Assembly: GCA_021791845.1 (NCBI GenBank)
Contig: JAJYVT010000004.1
Span: 1-64,000 of the forward strand
DNA: 64,000 bases
DNA from: Actinomycetes bacterium
GTDB lineage: Bacteria; Actinomycetota; Acidimicrobiia; Acidimicrobiales; RAAP-2
Direction of reading: 5' to 3'
Below, in pieces: positions 35,346-44,096 of the stretch; within the stretch, counting starts at the first letter, position 1; the number at the start of each line of letters is the position of its first letter. The position numbers and the translations under genes are program-made. The notes under the pieces were generated by a model. That model searched no databases. It saw only the letters and a list, made by a program, of their open reading frames with translations, and was not told the origin of the DNA.

Positions 35346-37076
35346 TCAGCCCACGCCGGCGAGCTCGACCACGGGCAGGAGGACGGACGACGGCGCCCTG
35401 CCGCCGGTGTGGACGGAGAGCGTGACGTCACGGGTCGCCCGGCGGTCGCCGGCGTCGTCGTGGCGGAACGGCCCGGAGCCGGCGAAGGGACCGGTGGACC
35501 CGGGCCGGGCGAAATCGGACCCTCCGAGGGTGAGGGCGAGGCGGGAGCCGGCGGGGAGCCGGACGCACGTCGGCCACAGCTCCACGGCGACGTCGTAGGC
35601 GACGCCGGGCCGGACGGGGAGGCGCCGTTCGTGGCGGTGCCAGGGGCGGTGGGGCGACGAGCGCGCCGGATCGAGCTCTCGGTGCGACAGCCGGAGCCAG
35701 CCCTGGGACAGCGGGGCCTGCGGGTCGTTGGCGCCCCGGAACGTCACCTCCTCGCCGTCGGGCAGGAAGGCGCGCAGCGTGCAGAAGACGTCGGCGTCCT
35801 CTCCCGAGCTGGCGACGTGGAGCTCGGCCGCGGCCGGGCCGACCAACGTGCACGGTCGGGCCAGCGGCTCCGAGAAGAAGGTCGCGCCCGGGCCCCGGGG
35901 GGGGACGTGCACCGCCGCCGACGGCTCCGGCGCGCCGTCCTGGGGAGGGTGCAGCGCCTCCGGCGCCCCGAGGTGCCAGCGCTCCCACCGGGTGCCGGGG
36001 AGCGGCCAGTCGGACGAGCCGGCGCGGCGGTCGGCGCCGACGGGGTCGCGCACGACGAAGGTCACCCGGTCGCGGGCCTCCCAGTCGTTGGCGCGGCCGT
36101 GCAGGAAGCGGTCGAAGAAGGCGCGCTGCAGCGCACGTCCTTCGGGAAGGTAGAACGCCTCCTCGTGGCGGCCGGTGTGGACGTCCAGCCACCGCTCGGG
36201 CGAGGACACCGACGAGAAGCCTTCGAAGTTCCCGCGGCTGTGGAGCCCGAGCCCGCCCCAGTTGGCGGCCGACAGGACCGGGACCTCGATGCGCTCCGTT
36301 GCCGCGCTGCGCGCCCGGTGCCAGGCGTCGTCCAGCTCGTGGGCGCGGATGCCGGCCAGGTAGTCGGTGCGGCGGGCGGCCAGCTCCTCGGCGGTGAGCG
36401 TGCCGGGCCCTGCGGCGCGGCCGTCGGGCACCCACGGGCTGGCGGGGCCCTTCTCCCCGAGCCCGTGCTGCATGGAGAGGACCTGGCGCGGGTACCAGCC
36501 GTCGAAGAACCCGTTCGACAGGATCCCGCCGTGGTGGGTCATGTCGCGGTAGTGGTCCGCCGCACCCTCCCACGGGATGATGGCGGCCAGGTGCGGAGGG
36601 CGGAGGGCGGCGACCTGCCATTGCGAGATGGCGTAGTAGGACACCCCGGCGAGGCCGACCCGCCCGGTGCACCAGGGCTGTGCCGCCGCCCACTCGACGG
36701 CCACGGCGAAGTCCCGCTGCTCGCGCCGGCCGAGGAGGTCCATCGTGCCGGGAGAGCGCCCGGCGCCCCGTGAGTCGACGCGCACGACGGCGTAGCCGAA
36801 GGGGACCCACTGCTCGGGGTCCACGGTCTCCCAGCACAGGTGGGCGCCGCTCGAGCCGTCGAGGACCTCGGGGCGCTCGGTGGTCAGCCGCTGGTAGCGC
36901 TCGGCGAAGACCCCGTCGCGGAACGGGAGCCCCTTCCCGTAGGGGCCGGCGGACAGGATCGCCGGGAACGGGCCGCCCGCGACCGGCCGGAAGACGTCGG
37001 CCCGCAGGGTCACGCCGTCGTCCATGGGGACGGGGACGTCCCGCTCGACCACGAGCTGGTCCTGGTCTCGTGCCAC
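35346..37076 (-). CDS. CocE/NonD-family serine hydrolase
   Basis: This 576-residue member of the X-Pro dipeptidyl-peptidase/cocaine esterase family has an N-terminal alpha/beta hydrolase with nucleophile motif GVSYYAISQW. The C-terminal jelly-roll (from about 380) contains STGPFAGSGPFRHDDAG. It hydrolyses an ester or amide bond. The GTG follows GAGGAG by six bases; in-frame codons upstream to 37277 overlap the promoter and site D and are rejected. It is divergent from the cupin gene, and operator D lies between them. Confidence 0.85.
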   Translation of the reverse strand: MARDQDQLVVERDVPVPMDDGVTLRADVFRPVAGGPFPAILSAGPYGKGLPFRDGVFAERYQRLTTERPEVLDGSSGAHLCWETVDPEQWVPFGYAVVRVDSRGAGRSPGTMDLLGRREQRDFAVAVEWAAAQPWCTGRVGLAGVSYYAISQWQVAALRPPHLAAIIPWEGAADHYRDMTHHGGILSNGFFDGWYPRQVLSMQHGLGEKGPASPWVPDGRAAGPGTLTAEELAARRTDYLAGIRAHELDDAWHRARSAATERIEVPVLSAANWGGLGLHSRGNFEGFSSVSSPERWLDVHTGRHEEAFYLPEGRALQRAFFDRFLHGRANDWEARDRVTFVVRDPVGADRRAGSSDWPLPGTRWERWHLGAPEALHPPQDGAPEPSAAVHVPPRGPGATFFSEPLARPCTLVGPAAAELHVASSGEDADVFCTLRAFLPDGEEVTFRGANDPQAPLSQGWLRLSHRELDPARSSPHRPWHRHERRLPVRPGVAYDVAVELWPTCVRLPAGSRLALTLGGSDFARPGSTGPFAGSGPFRHDDAGDRRATRDVTLSVHTGGRAPSSVLLPVVELAGVG

Positions 37077-37134
37077 GCGTCGCTCCTCTCGGTCGGCGTG
37101 CTGCCGCGGGATCGAACAACTGCCCGCGTAGCCA

Positions 37135-37182
37135 TTGACCGCCGGTGTCGTCTCTCTGTAATGTAGCGATGCAATCGAATGC
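37135..37182. promoter_or_regulatory. LacI operator and promoter between CocE and cupin genes (site D)
   Basis: Rightward TTGACC (37135-37140) and TAATGT (37159-37164) are 18 bases apart, with a start near 37171. GCAATCGAATGC (37171-37182) starts there and differs from the consensus at one position. On the minus strand a -10-like TACATT would place the same palindrome in a leftward promoter spacer, so one site could control both directions. Confidence 0.55.
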
Positions 37183-37221
37183 AGGCATTCCGGTGCCGTA
37201 GTTGCCGTGGGGGGCGACGTG

Positions 37222-37629
37222 ATGTCGAAGGTGTTCACCGCCGAGGATCTGCCGCACTTCGCTTCAACCCGCGACACCCGCGACCGGCTGGACCTCGTGA
37301 CCGAGGACGTCCCGGTGGGTGCCCGGCACCTCCGGGCGGACCGGATCGTCTACCACCCCGGGGACACGGCGGCGGCCCACTACCACGTCGACTGCTACCA
37401 CGTCTTCTGGGTGACGGAAGGGTCCGGGATCCTGCATACGGGAAGCGGCACCGAGGCGCGCGCCACGCGGCTCTCTCCCGGCATGAGCGTCCTCGTCGAG
37501 CCGGGGGAGGTCCACTGGTTCGAGAACGACGGCACGGACGAGTTCTCGTTCGTGGAGCTGTGGGCGCCGCCGCCGGCCGAGACGGTGTGGACCGTGGACG
37601 GCGACCGGTGCACGTGGGGGCCGGCATGA
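37222..37629 (+). CDS. Metal-binding cupin protein
   Basis: This 135-residue cupin has motif 1 AAAHYHVDCYHVFWVTEG (HxH plus a later His) and motif 2 VEPGEVHWFEND, so a metal site is likely. The chosen ATG follows GGGGGGCG; a GTG 15 bases earlier is possible but overlaps that site. Likely roles are a small dioxygenase, isomerase or sensor. The stop overlaps an ATG (37626) in frame with the next gene. Confidence 0.8.
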   Translation: MSKVFTAEDLPHFASTRDTRDRLDLVTEDVPVGARHLRADRIVYHPGDTAAAHYHVDCYHVFWVTEGSGILHTGSGTEARATRLSPGMSVLVEPGEVHWFENDGTDEFSFVELWAPPPAETVWTVDGDRCTWGPA

Positions 37630-37661
37630 GCCGGGTGACCGGCCCGGAGCGAAACGGCATT

Positions 37662-37680
37662 CCGCCGGACCAACCGGCGG
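37662..37680 (+). promoter_or_regulatory. Hairpin before the second binding-protein gene
   Basis: CCGCCGG (37662-37668) pairs with CCGGCGG (37674-37680) around ACCAA. It ends 17 bases before the ATG and just before the ribosome-binding site, so it could modulate translation or stabilise the message. Confidence 0.35.
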
Positions 37681-37697
37681 TGCGAGGGAGGGAGCAC

Positions 37698-38993
37698 ATG
37701 AGACCAAGGCACCTGTTGGGTGGCCGAGGCACGGGGGGGCGTTGGCGACCGGTCGCGAGCCTCGCGACCGCCGTGCTCGCCGTGGCACTGAGCGCGCCGG
37801 CCCTGGGGGCCGGCTCGGCCGGCGCCGCACCCGCCGCCAAGCACAAGGCCCTGCACGGCACGGTGACGATCGGCGCCTCGGTGTCGCTGTCGGGCGACTT
37901 CTCGGCGACAGGCGAGACCACCAAGGAGGGCTACGAGGTCTTCCAGAAGTGGATCAACGAGCACGGGGGGATCCTCGGCCACAAGGTGGTGTTCAAGTTC
38001 CTCTCGGACGGCTCAAGCCCGACCCAGGTGACCACGAACTACCAGAAGCTGATCACGGTCACACACGTGAACTTCGTGGTCGGGCCGTACTCCACGCTCC
38101 TCACCAAGCCGGCGTCCGTTGTCGCCCACCGCTACGGGATGGCGCTGGTCGAGGGCATCGGCGGCGGGCCATCCGTGTTCGAGGCGGGCCTCACAAACGT
38201 GTTCGACGTGAGCGCGTCGGCGCTGTACCAAGGGGTCTCCCTGGCCAAGTGGCTGGTGAAGAACTACAAGCCGCAACCGGTCGCCTACGCCGCCATCACA
38301 ACACCGTTCAGCGAGCCGATCGCCGCGGGCATCCAGAAGATCCTCGACGCGCACGGGTTCAAGACCGCGGTCTTCAAGGTCTACCCGCTCGAGACGACCG
38401 ACTTCTCCCCGATCGCCTCGGCCATCGAGGCCAGCGGGGCCAAGATCTTCATCGCCGGCACCCAGCCGCCGGACGGCTACGCCCTCCTCGAGGACTTCGC
38501 CAGCGCCGGGTACCAGCTGACAATCGCCTTCGAGGCGTCCGGCCCTGACCAGGGACAGTCGTTCGTGAAGGCGATCGGCAAGCAGAACACCACAGGCGTG
38601 ATGTGGCCCAACACCTGGTACCCCGGTGCCCAGGAGGGCAAGGTCAACGCCCAGATGGAGAAGATCGCCGAGCAGATGTTCCACGTGAAGAGGGCGGGGC
38701 TGAGCGCCAACATCGCCGAGGCGTTCTCCGCCGCCCAGGTCCTGGCCGAGGCGGTCAACCACATCAAGTCCCTGTCCAACAAGAAGCTGATCTCCTACCT
38801 GCACTCGAAGTCGGCCCACTTCTCGAGCGTCCAGGGGGCGGTCTGCTTCCTCAAGACAGGGCAGAACAAGTGCGCCCAGCCGTTCGTCTTCCAGTGGCAG
38901 GACGGGAACCAGGTGGCGGTGCTGCCGACGACAAAGCCCGGCGTCACCAAGATCCTGAACCCCAAGCCCAAGTGGGGTCAGAGCAAGTACTGA
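37698..38993 (+). CDS. ABC importer substrate-binding protein (second set), Sec-exported
   Basis: This LivJ-like binding protein of 431 residues has a basic start (MRPRHLLGGRGTGGRWRP), a hydrophobic stretch ending ALSAPALGAG, and a ligand domain from GTVTIGASVSLSGDFSATG. It should bind the island's substrate. GGGAGGGAG lies just before the ATG at 37698. An in-frame ATG at 37626 overlaps the cupin stop and would add 24 residues ahead of the signal peptide, so I reject it. Unlike the first set, no twin-arginine motif is present. A 15-bp hairpin follows the stop. Confidence 0.87.
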   Translation: MRPRHLLGGRGTGGRWRPVASLATAVLAVALSAPALGAGSAGAAPAAKHKALHGTVTIGASVSLSGDFSATGETTKEGYEVFQKWINEHGGILGHKVVFKFLSDGSSPTQVTTNYQKLITVTHVNFVVGPYSTLLTKPASVVAHRYGMALVEGIGGGPSVFEAGLTNVFDVSASALYQGVSLAKWLVKNYKPQPVAYAAITTPFSEPIAAGIQKILDAHGFKTAVFKVYPLETTDFSPIASAIEASGAKIFIAGTQPPDGYALLEDFASAGYQLTIAFEASGPDQGQSFVKAIGKQNTTGVMWPNTWYPGAQEGKVNAQMEKIAEQMFHVKRAGLSANIAEAFSAAQVLAEAVNHIKSLSNKKLISYLHSKSAHFSSVQGAVCFLKTGQNKCAQPFVFQWQDGNQVAVLPTTKPGVTKILNPKPKWGQSKY

Positions 38994-39028
38994 GCCGGCG
39001 AGACGACGTCGGCGGCAGGTGTCCACGG

Positions 39029-39063
39029 CGAGGGCCGGGCAGTGTCGGACTGCCCGGCCCTCG
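39029..39063 (+). terminator. 15-bp stem hairpin between binding protein and permease
   Basis: The arms at 39029-39043 and 39049-39063 are perfectly complementary over 15 bases around the loop GTCGG. Placed after the binding-protein gene and before the permeases, it probably lowers downstream expression or protects the upstream message. There is no U-tract. Confidence 0.6.
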
Positions 39064-39121
39064 CCACCGGACAGCAGGTGGGACATGAGGCGCGACGCGC
39101 GTGACAGCGGGAACCGGGTGC

Positions 39122-39137
39122 GGCCCTCATGAGGGCC
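39122..39137 (+). promoter_or_regulatory. Perfect 16-bp palindrome before the LivH-like gene
   Basis: GGCCCTCATGAGGGCC is fully self-complementary with no spacer and lies 31 bases before the permease ATG. It could be an operator for a small dimeric regulator or a processing site. It does not resemble the LacI sites. Confidence 0.35.
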
Positions 39138-39168
39138 GGCGGGGAAAGGACCAGAAGCGAGTCATGAG

Positions 39169-40041
39169 ATGCTAGTGCTCCAGGGGATCGTCGACGGGAT
39201 CCTGGCCGGTGGCCTGTACGCGCTGATGGGGTCGGGGCTGACCCTCGTGTTCGGCGTGATGGAGGTGATCAATTTCGCCCAGGGGATCATCGTGGTCCTC
39301 GGGGCGTACCTCACCTACGTCTTCTCCACCCACATCGGGGTCGACCCGTTGGTGACCCTGTTGATCACGATCCCGATCATGTTCGCCCTCGGCTACGGGG
39401 TGTACGCCCTCCTGCTCCGGCCCATCAAGCGCGACCGGGTGATCATGTCGCTGCTCGTCATGTACGCGGTGGCGGTGGTGATCGAGGGCTGCCTGGACAT
39501 CATCTTCGGCGGCACACTCGTCCAGGTCCACGCCGCCTACAGCACAAGCTCGATCCACGTGGCCGGCCTCGAGTTCTCCGACCTGTACCTGCTCGCCTTC
39601 GGTCTCAGCGCGGTGCTCCTGGCGGTCCTGTACGTGATCTTGTACCGGACCAAGTTCGGGCGGAGCCTGCGGGCGACGACGCAGAACCCGACAGCGGCCA
39701 AGCTCGTCGGCATCGACGTGGACCGGGTCTCGGCGACGACCCTCGGCATCGGCGTGGGCCTGGGCGCCGCCGGCGGGATGCTCTTCGGCATGACCGAGTC
39801 GTTCAACGCCTCCAGCTCGTACGACTTGATCTCGCGGCTCCTCGTGATCGTGATCCTGGGCGGCTTCGGCAGCGTCTGGGGAGCGATGGTCGCCGCCATC
39901 ATCATGCTGGTGGTGGAGGACGTGGTGGCCGTCGTGTGGTCCCCGGTGTGGGGCCAGACCGTCTTCTACCTGGTGCTGGCGGCGGTCCTCATGTTCCGGC
40001 CGCAGGGCCTCTTCGGCCGGCTCGCGGTGAGGGCGCAGTGA
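39169..40041 (+). CDS. Branched-chain-type ABC importer permease (LivH-like, second set)
   Basis: This 290-residue permease has about eight membrane spans and the family opening GIVDGILAGGLYALMGSGLTLVFG. MEVINFAQG corresponds to the conserved NxAxG segment, and LLVIVILGGFGSVWGAMVAA is the coupling loop. The weak ribosome-binding region is AAAGGACCAGAAGCGAG. Its stop overlaps the next ATG (TGATG). Confidence 0.9.
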   Translation: MLVLQGIVDGILAGGLYALMGSGLTLVFGVMEVINFAQGIIVVLGAYLTYVFSTHIGVDPLVTLLITIPIMFALGYGVYALLLRPIKRDRVIMSLLVMYAVAVVIEGCLDIIFGGTLVQVHAAYSTSSIHVAGLEFSDLYLLAFGLSAVLLAVLYVILYRTKFGRSLRATTQNPTAAKLVGIDVDRVSATTLGIGVGLGAAGGMLFGMTESFNASSSYDLISRLLVIVILGGFGSVWGAMVAAIIMLVVEDVVAVVWSPVWGQTVFYLVLAAVLMFRPQGLFGRLAVRAQ

Positions 40042-41195
40042 TGGCGGTCATCCAGGCCACGCCCGAGCTCCTCAGCCCGACCGAGATCGACCGGGCGTTC
40101 CGGGACCCCTACGCCCTGTCGGCGCGTACCCGGGGCATCTCGTGGACCGTGCTCCTCGCCGTCCTGGTGATGTTCCCCCTCGTGTTCACGAACCCGGCGG
40201 TCACGTCGGTGGCCGTGTTCACCATGTTCTTCCTCCTGGCCACCGTCGCCTGGAACATGTTCTCCGGCTACTCCGGTTACATCTCCATCGGGCACGCCGT
40301 CTACTACGGCTTCGGGCAGTACGCGGTGGCGTTGCTGATCCTGCACCTGAGCATCACCTCGGGGGTGAGCGAGCTGGCGCTGCTCCCGATCGCCGGGGTG
40401 GTGGCCGCGGCTGTGGCCGTGCCCGTCGGGCTGCTCGTCCTGCGGGTCCGGCGCCACACCTTCATCGTGCTCACCATCGCGGTGATGTTCATCTTCCAGT
40501 TGCTGGCCTTCAACTTCCCGTCCATCACCGGCGGGTCCGCCGGCATGAACGTGGCGCCCCCCACGTGGTCGGGGAACGACTTCAACCTGCCCTTCTATTA
40601 CATCGCCCTCGGGACGGCGATCATCGCCCTCGCGCTGTCGTGGGGGATCCGCCGGTCGAAGTTCGGGCTGGGGCTCCTCGCCATCCGCGACGACGAGGAC
40701 CGGGCGAAGGGCCTCGGCATCAGGGTGACCCGGACGAAGCTGATCGCCCTGGTGATCTCGGCGTTCTTCGTGGGCATCGCCGGAGGCCTGTACGCCATCT
40801 TCGTGGGCCAGGTGTTCCCCCAGTTCGCCTTCACACCGTTCTACGACCTGTACCTGGCCGTCTTCTCGTTCGTGGGCGGGCTGGGCACCCTGTCGGGCCC
40901 GGTGCTGGGGGCGCTGGTCCTCGGACCGCTGCAGCAGTACTTCGAGCTCCAGTTCGGGGCGACGACACTGTACTTGATCATCTACGGCGTGCTCTTCATC
41001 GTGATCCTGTTGCTCCTTCCCCGGGGCGTCGTGCCGAGCATCGCGGACCGCTACCACTCCCTGTTGGCGGCCCACTGGCGCAGGGCGGAGGAGCGGAGGA
41101 GCAGGAGCGGACCGGCAACGCCGAGCGCGGTCACGACCGGCGAGGCACGGACGGAGTCGGTGCCGGCGGTCCCGACGGTGCGGGAGGGCGCGTGA
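40041..41195 (+). CDS. Branched-chain-type ABC importer permease (LivM-like, second set)
   Basis: This 384-residue permease has WNMFSGYSGYISIGHAVYYG, AIRDDEDRAKGLG and FVGGLGTLSGPVLG as family hallmarks. A charged cytosolic tail (WRRAEERRSRSG) closes it. It overlaps the preceding stop by one base and the next GTG by four, so the whole set is translationally coupled. Confidence 0.9.
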   Translation: MAVIQATPELLSPTEIDRAFRDPYALSARTRGISWTVLLAVLVMFPLVFTNPAVTSVAVFTMFFLLATVAWNMFSGYSGYISIGHAVYYGFGQYAVALLILHLSITSGVSELALLPIAGVVAAAVAVPVGLLVLRVRRHTFIVLTIAVMFIFQLLAFNFPSITGGSAGMNVAPPTWSGNDFNLPFYYIALGTAIIALALSWGIRRSKFGLGLLAIRDDEDRAKGLGIRVTRTKLIALVISAFFVGIAGGLYAIFVGQVFPQFAFTPFYDLYLAVFSFVGGLGTLSGPVLGALVLGPLQQYFELQFGATTLYLIIYGVLFIVILLLLPRGVVPSIADRYHSLLAAHWRRAEERRSRSGPATPSAVTTGEARTESVPAVPTVREGA

Positions 41196-41965
41196 GCCTC
41201 ATCGACGTACGGGAAGTGATCAAGCACTACGGGGGCATCCGCGCCCTCGACGGGTGCACAATGGCGTTCGAGGAAGGTGCGATCAACGGGCTGATCGGTC
41301 CCAACGGGTCGGGGAAGACCACCCTTTTCAACGTCCTCACCGGGTACGAGCGTCCGGACGGTGGCGCGGTGCACCTCCAGGGGGAGGACATCACCGCCTT
41401 CACGCCGGACAAGGTGTTCGCCCGGGGCGTGGGCCGGACCTTCCAGCTCACGCGGGTCTTCCAGCGGCTGACGGTGGTGGAGAACCTGCACGTCGCGGCC
41501 CAGCGCACCGGTGGGTTCCGGGCCGAGCTGTCCCGCTGGTCCTCGGGGTCCGAACGGGCGAGAGCCAAGGAGGTCCTGGACTTCGTGGGCCTCACGCGCC
41601 TGGCGGCGGAGGTTGCCGGCAACCTCTCCTACGGCCAGCAGAAGCTGCTCGAGTTCGCGGCGATCATGATCGCCGAGCCCCGGGTGATCCTCCTGGACGA
41701 GCCGGCCGGGGGGGTCAATCCCACCCTGCTGTCGCATCTGGCCAGCAGGATCCAGGCGCTGAACGCCGAGGGCACCACGTTCGTGGTGGTCGAGCACGAC
41801 ATGGAGTTCGTGATGGGGCTGTGCCACCGTGTCTGCGTGATGCACCAGGGCCGCGCGCTCTGTGCGGGGAACCCCGAGGAGGTGCGGGCCGACCCGATGG
41901 TGCTGGAGGCCTACCTCGGGACCGACATGCGCCCCATGGAGCATGCCGACGTGGAGGTGCGCTGA
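41192..41965 (+). CDS. Branched-chain-type ABC importer ATPase (LivG-like, second set)
   Basis: This 257-residue ATPase has Walker A GPNGSGKTT (about 36-44), the signature NLSYGQQKLLEFA and Walker B VILLDEPAGG. The LSYGQ signature is the normal LivG form, unlike the degenerate one in the first importer set. It starts with GTG in a GTGA overlap. Confidence 0.9.
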   Translation: MSLIDVREVIKHYGGIRALDGCTMAFEEGAINGLIGPNGSGKTTLFNVLTGYERPDGGAVHLQGEDITAFTPDKVFARGVGRTFQLTRVFQRLTVVENLHVAAQRTGGFRAELSRWSSGSERARAKEVLDFVGLTRLAAEVAGNLSYGQQKLLEFAAIMIAEPRVILLDEPAGGVNPTLLSHLASRIQALNAEGTTFVVVEHDMEFVMGLCHRVCVMHQGRALCAGNPEEVRADPMVLEAYLGTDMRPMEHADVEVR

Positions 41966-42741
41966 TGCTGGTGTTCGAGGGCGTCTTCGCCGGCTACGGC
42001 GGCGGCGACATCCTGCGGGGCGTCGACCTGGTGGTCGAGGAAGGGTCGCTCACCTGCGTGGTCGGACCGAACGGGGCCGGCAAGTCCACGTTGATGAAGC
42101 TCGTGAGCGGCCTGCTCCACCCGAGGGTGGGCCGGCTCGAGTTCAAGGGCCGGTCGATCGCCCGTGCGACCCCGCGCCAGATCGTGAAGCAGGGGATCGT
42201 CCAGGTCATGCAGGCCCGGAACCTCTTCCCCGAGCTCACGGTGCGCGAGAACGTCGAGCTGGGCGCCTTCCTCGTCTCCGACGGCGAGGTCGTCCGGCGG
42301 CGCTACGCCGAGGTGTGCGAGATGTTCCCGATCGTCGGCGAGCGGGCGAAGGACCGCGCCGGCTCGCTGTCGGGCGGCCAGCAACGGATGGTGGAGTTCG
42401 CCCGGGCGCTCATGACCGACCCGGTCCTCGTGACGCTCGACGAGCCGTCGATGGGGCTCGAGCCCCGGGCGGCCAAGATCATCTACGACAGCATCGTGAG
42501 CATGCACCGGGCCGGCCGGTCGATCCTGCTCGTCGAGCAGAACGTCCGGGCCGGTCTCGAGCGGGCCACCCACGGCGTGGTGATGGAGGCCGGCCGGGTC
42601 CGCCTCGAGGGGACCGGCGCCGACGTGCTCGCCAACCCCCAGATGCGGGCCCTCTACCTCGGGGGGACGATCGAGGAGGGACGGGTCGCGAGCTCCACGG
42701 GGGTGGGGGCGGGGGCCGCAGCGCCGCCGGGCGCGCCCTAG
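41965..42741 (+). CDS. Branched-chain-type ABC importer ATPase (LivF-like, second set)
   Basis: This 258-residue ATPase has Walker A GPNGAGKST (about 36-44), signature SLSGGQQRMVEFA and Walker B VTLDEPSMGLEP. It completes the second importer in the order binding protein, LivH, LivM, LivG, LivF, different from the first set. A short Gly-Ala-Pro tail ends the protein. Confidence 0.9.
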   Translation: MLVFEGVFAGYGGGDILRGVDLVVEEGSLTCVVGPNGAGKSTLMKLVSGLLHPRVGRLEFKGRSIARATPRQIVKQGIVQVMQARNLFPELTVRENVELGAFLVSDGEVVRRRYAEVCEMFPIVGERAKDRAGSLSGGQQRMVEFARALMTDPVLVTLDEPSMGLEPRAAKIIYDSIVSMHRAGRSILLVEQNVRAGLERATHGVVMEAGRVRLEGTGADVLANPQMRALYLGGTIEEGRVASSTGVGAGAAAPPGAP

Positions 42742-42779
42742 CGGCGGACGCTCCCGGCACGGACGCGGCGGCGGCGCGC

Positions 42780-44096
42780 ATGGACTTCCGGCTCTCGCCC
42801 GACGACGAGGCTCTCGTGGCGGCAACGCGCGACTACGCCCGGCGGGTGCTGGCGCCCGCCGCCGACCGGTTCGAGTCGTTCACCACGGCCGACGAGTTCC
42901 CCTGGGACCTGATGGAGGAGGGGACGGCCCTGGGGCTCAGGGCCCTCCCCCTCGACCCCGAGCTCGGCGGGCGCGGTGCCGACATGGTGCTGCAGGCAAT
43001 CGTCGCGGCCGAGCTCGCGGCGGGGGACGTGGGCGCCGCCTACTTCTTCCGCCACTACTGGCGCTTCGCGCGCCTGATCCCCCGGCTGCCGTCCCGCGTG
43101 CGCGATCTGGTGGTGACCGGGATCACGACCGACGACCGCTTCGTGCCCGCCAGCGCCAGCACCGAGGAGGGAGCGGGGAGCGACAACGCGCTGCCCTACG
43201 ACGCCCCGGGGCACGGGGCGATGCTCGCCGCCCGCCAGGTGGACGGCGGGGACTGGGTGCTCGACGGCACGAAGACGATGATCACCAACGGCGGCATCGC
43301 GTCGCTCTACTTCGTGCTCGGGCGGACCGACCCGGGACGGGGCATCCGGACCGGGGCCACCATGTTCGCCGTCCCGGCGCAGACGCCCGGGGTCCACGTG
43401 GGGCCGCTCTACCGCAAGCTCGGCCAGCGCGGCTCGCCGCAGGCGGACGTGACCTTCTCGGAGTGCCGCGTCCCCGCCGACTTCGCGGTGAGCGCGGTGG
43501 GGGAGGGTTACGCGTCGGCCGAGCGGGGGCTCGTGGCCGCCAACGTGACCAACGCCGCCCTGTCCCTCGGTGTGGCCGAGGCGGCGTACGAGGAGGCGCT
43601 GGACTGGAGCATCGACCGGGTCCAGGGCGGTGTGCCGATCCATCGCCACCAACTGGTCGCCCACGACCTCGGGTGGATGCGCTCCCATCTGGACGCGGCC
43701 CGCTCCTTTCTCCTGCAGGCGGCTTGGCGGTACAGCCACGACCAGCCCTTCGACCCCGGGTGGTCCTGGGGGGTGCGGGTCTTCTGCGCCGACGCGGCGA
43801 TCGAGGTCACCCGCCGGGCCATGCTCCTCTTCGGCGGGCGGGGCATGATGGCCGGCTATCGGGTGGAGAAGCTGGTCCGCGACGCGTTGACCCTCACCCA
43901 CGGGAACGGGACGAGCGCCATCTTGACGGCCCGGCTGGGCACCCACCAGGCGGACGCCCGAATCGCAGCGCGCGCCGCCGGCTCCGGCGGGCGCCCGAGC
44001 CCGGAGGCCGCGACATCGGAGACGCGAGCTGAGCTGGCAGCGCAGGTGGCAGCGGGGTTGACGGCAGCGGTGACAGCGGAGGTGCACCATGGATGA
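42780..44096 (+). CDS. Acyl-CoA dehydrogenase-family flavoprotein
   Basis: This 438-residue protein has the three-part acyl-CoA dehydrogenase layout: N-terminal helices (MDFRLSPDDEALVAATRDYA), a middle beta domain with FAD contact ASASTEEGAGSDN, and a C-terminal helical domain with LLFGGRGMMAGYRVEKLVRD. It should introduce a double bond into an acyl-CoA or act as a related oxidase. An Ala-rich tail of about 40 residues follows the fold. It starts 38 bases after the importer and overlaps the next gene by eight bases. Confidence 0.83.
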   Translation: MDFRLSPDDEALVAATRDYARRVLAPAADRFESFTTADEFPWDLMEEGTALGLRALPLDPELGGRGADMVLQAIVAAELAAGDVGAAYFFRHYWRFARLIPRLPSRVRDLVVTGITTDDRFVPASASTEEGAGSDNALPYDAPGHGAMLAARQVDGGDWVLDGTKTMITNGGIASLYFVLGRTDPGRGIRTGATMFAVPAQTPGVHVGPLYRKLGQRGSPQADVTFSECRVPADFAVSAVGEGYASAERGLVAANVTNAALSLGVAEAAYEEALDWSIDRVQGGVPIHRHQLVAHDLGWMRSHLDAARSFLLQAAWRYSHDQPFDPGWSWGVRVFCADAAIEVTRRAMLLFGGRGMMAGYRVEKLVRDALTLTHGNGTSAILTARLGTHQADARIAARAAGSGGRPSPEAATSETRAELAAQVAAGLTAAVTAEVHHG

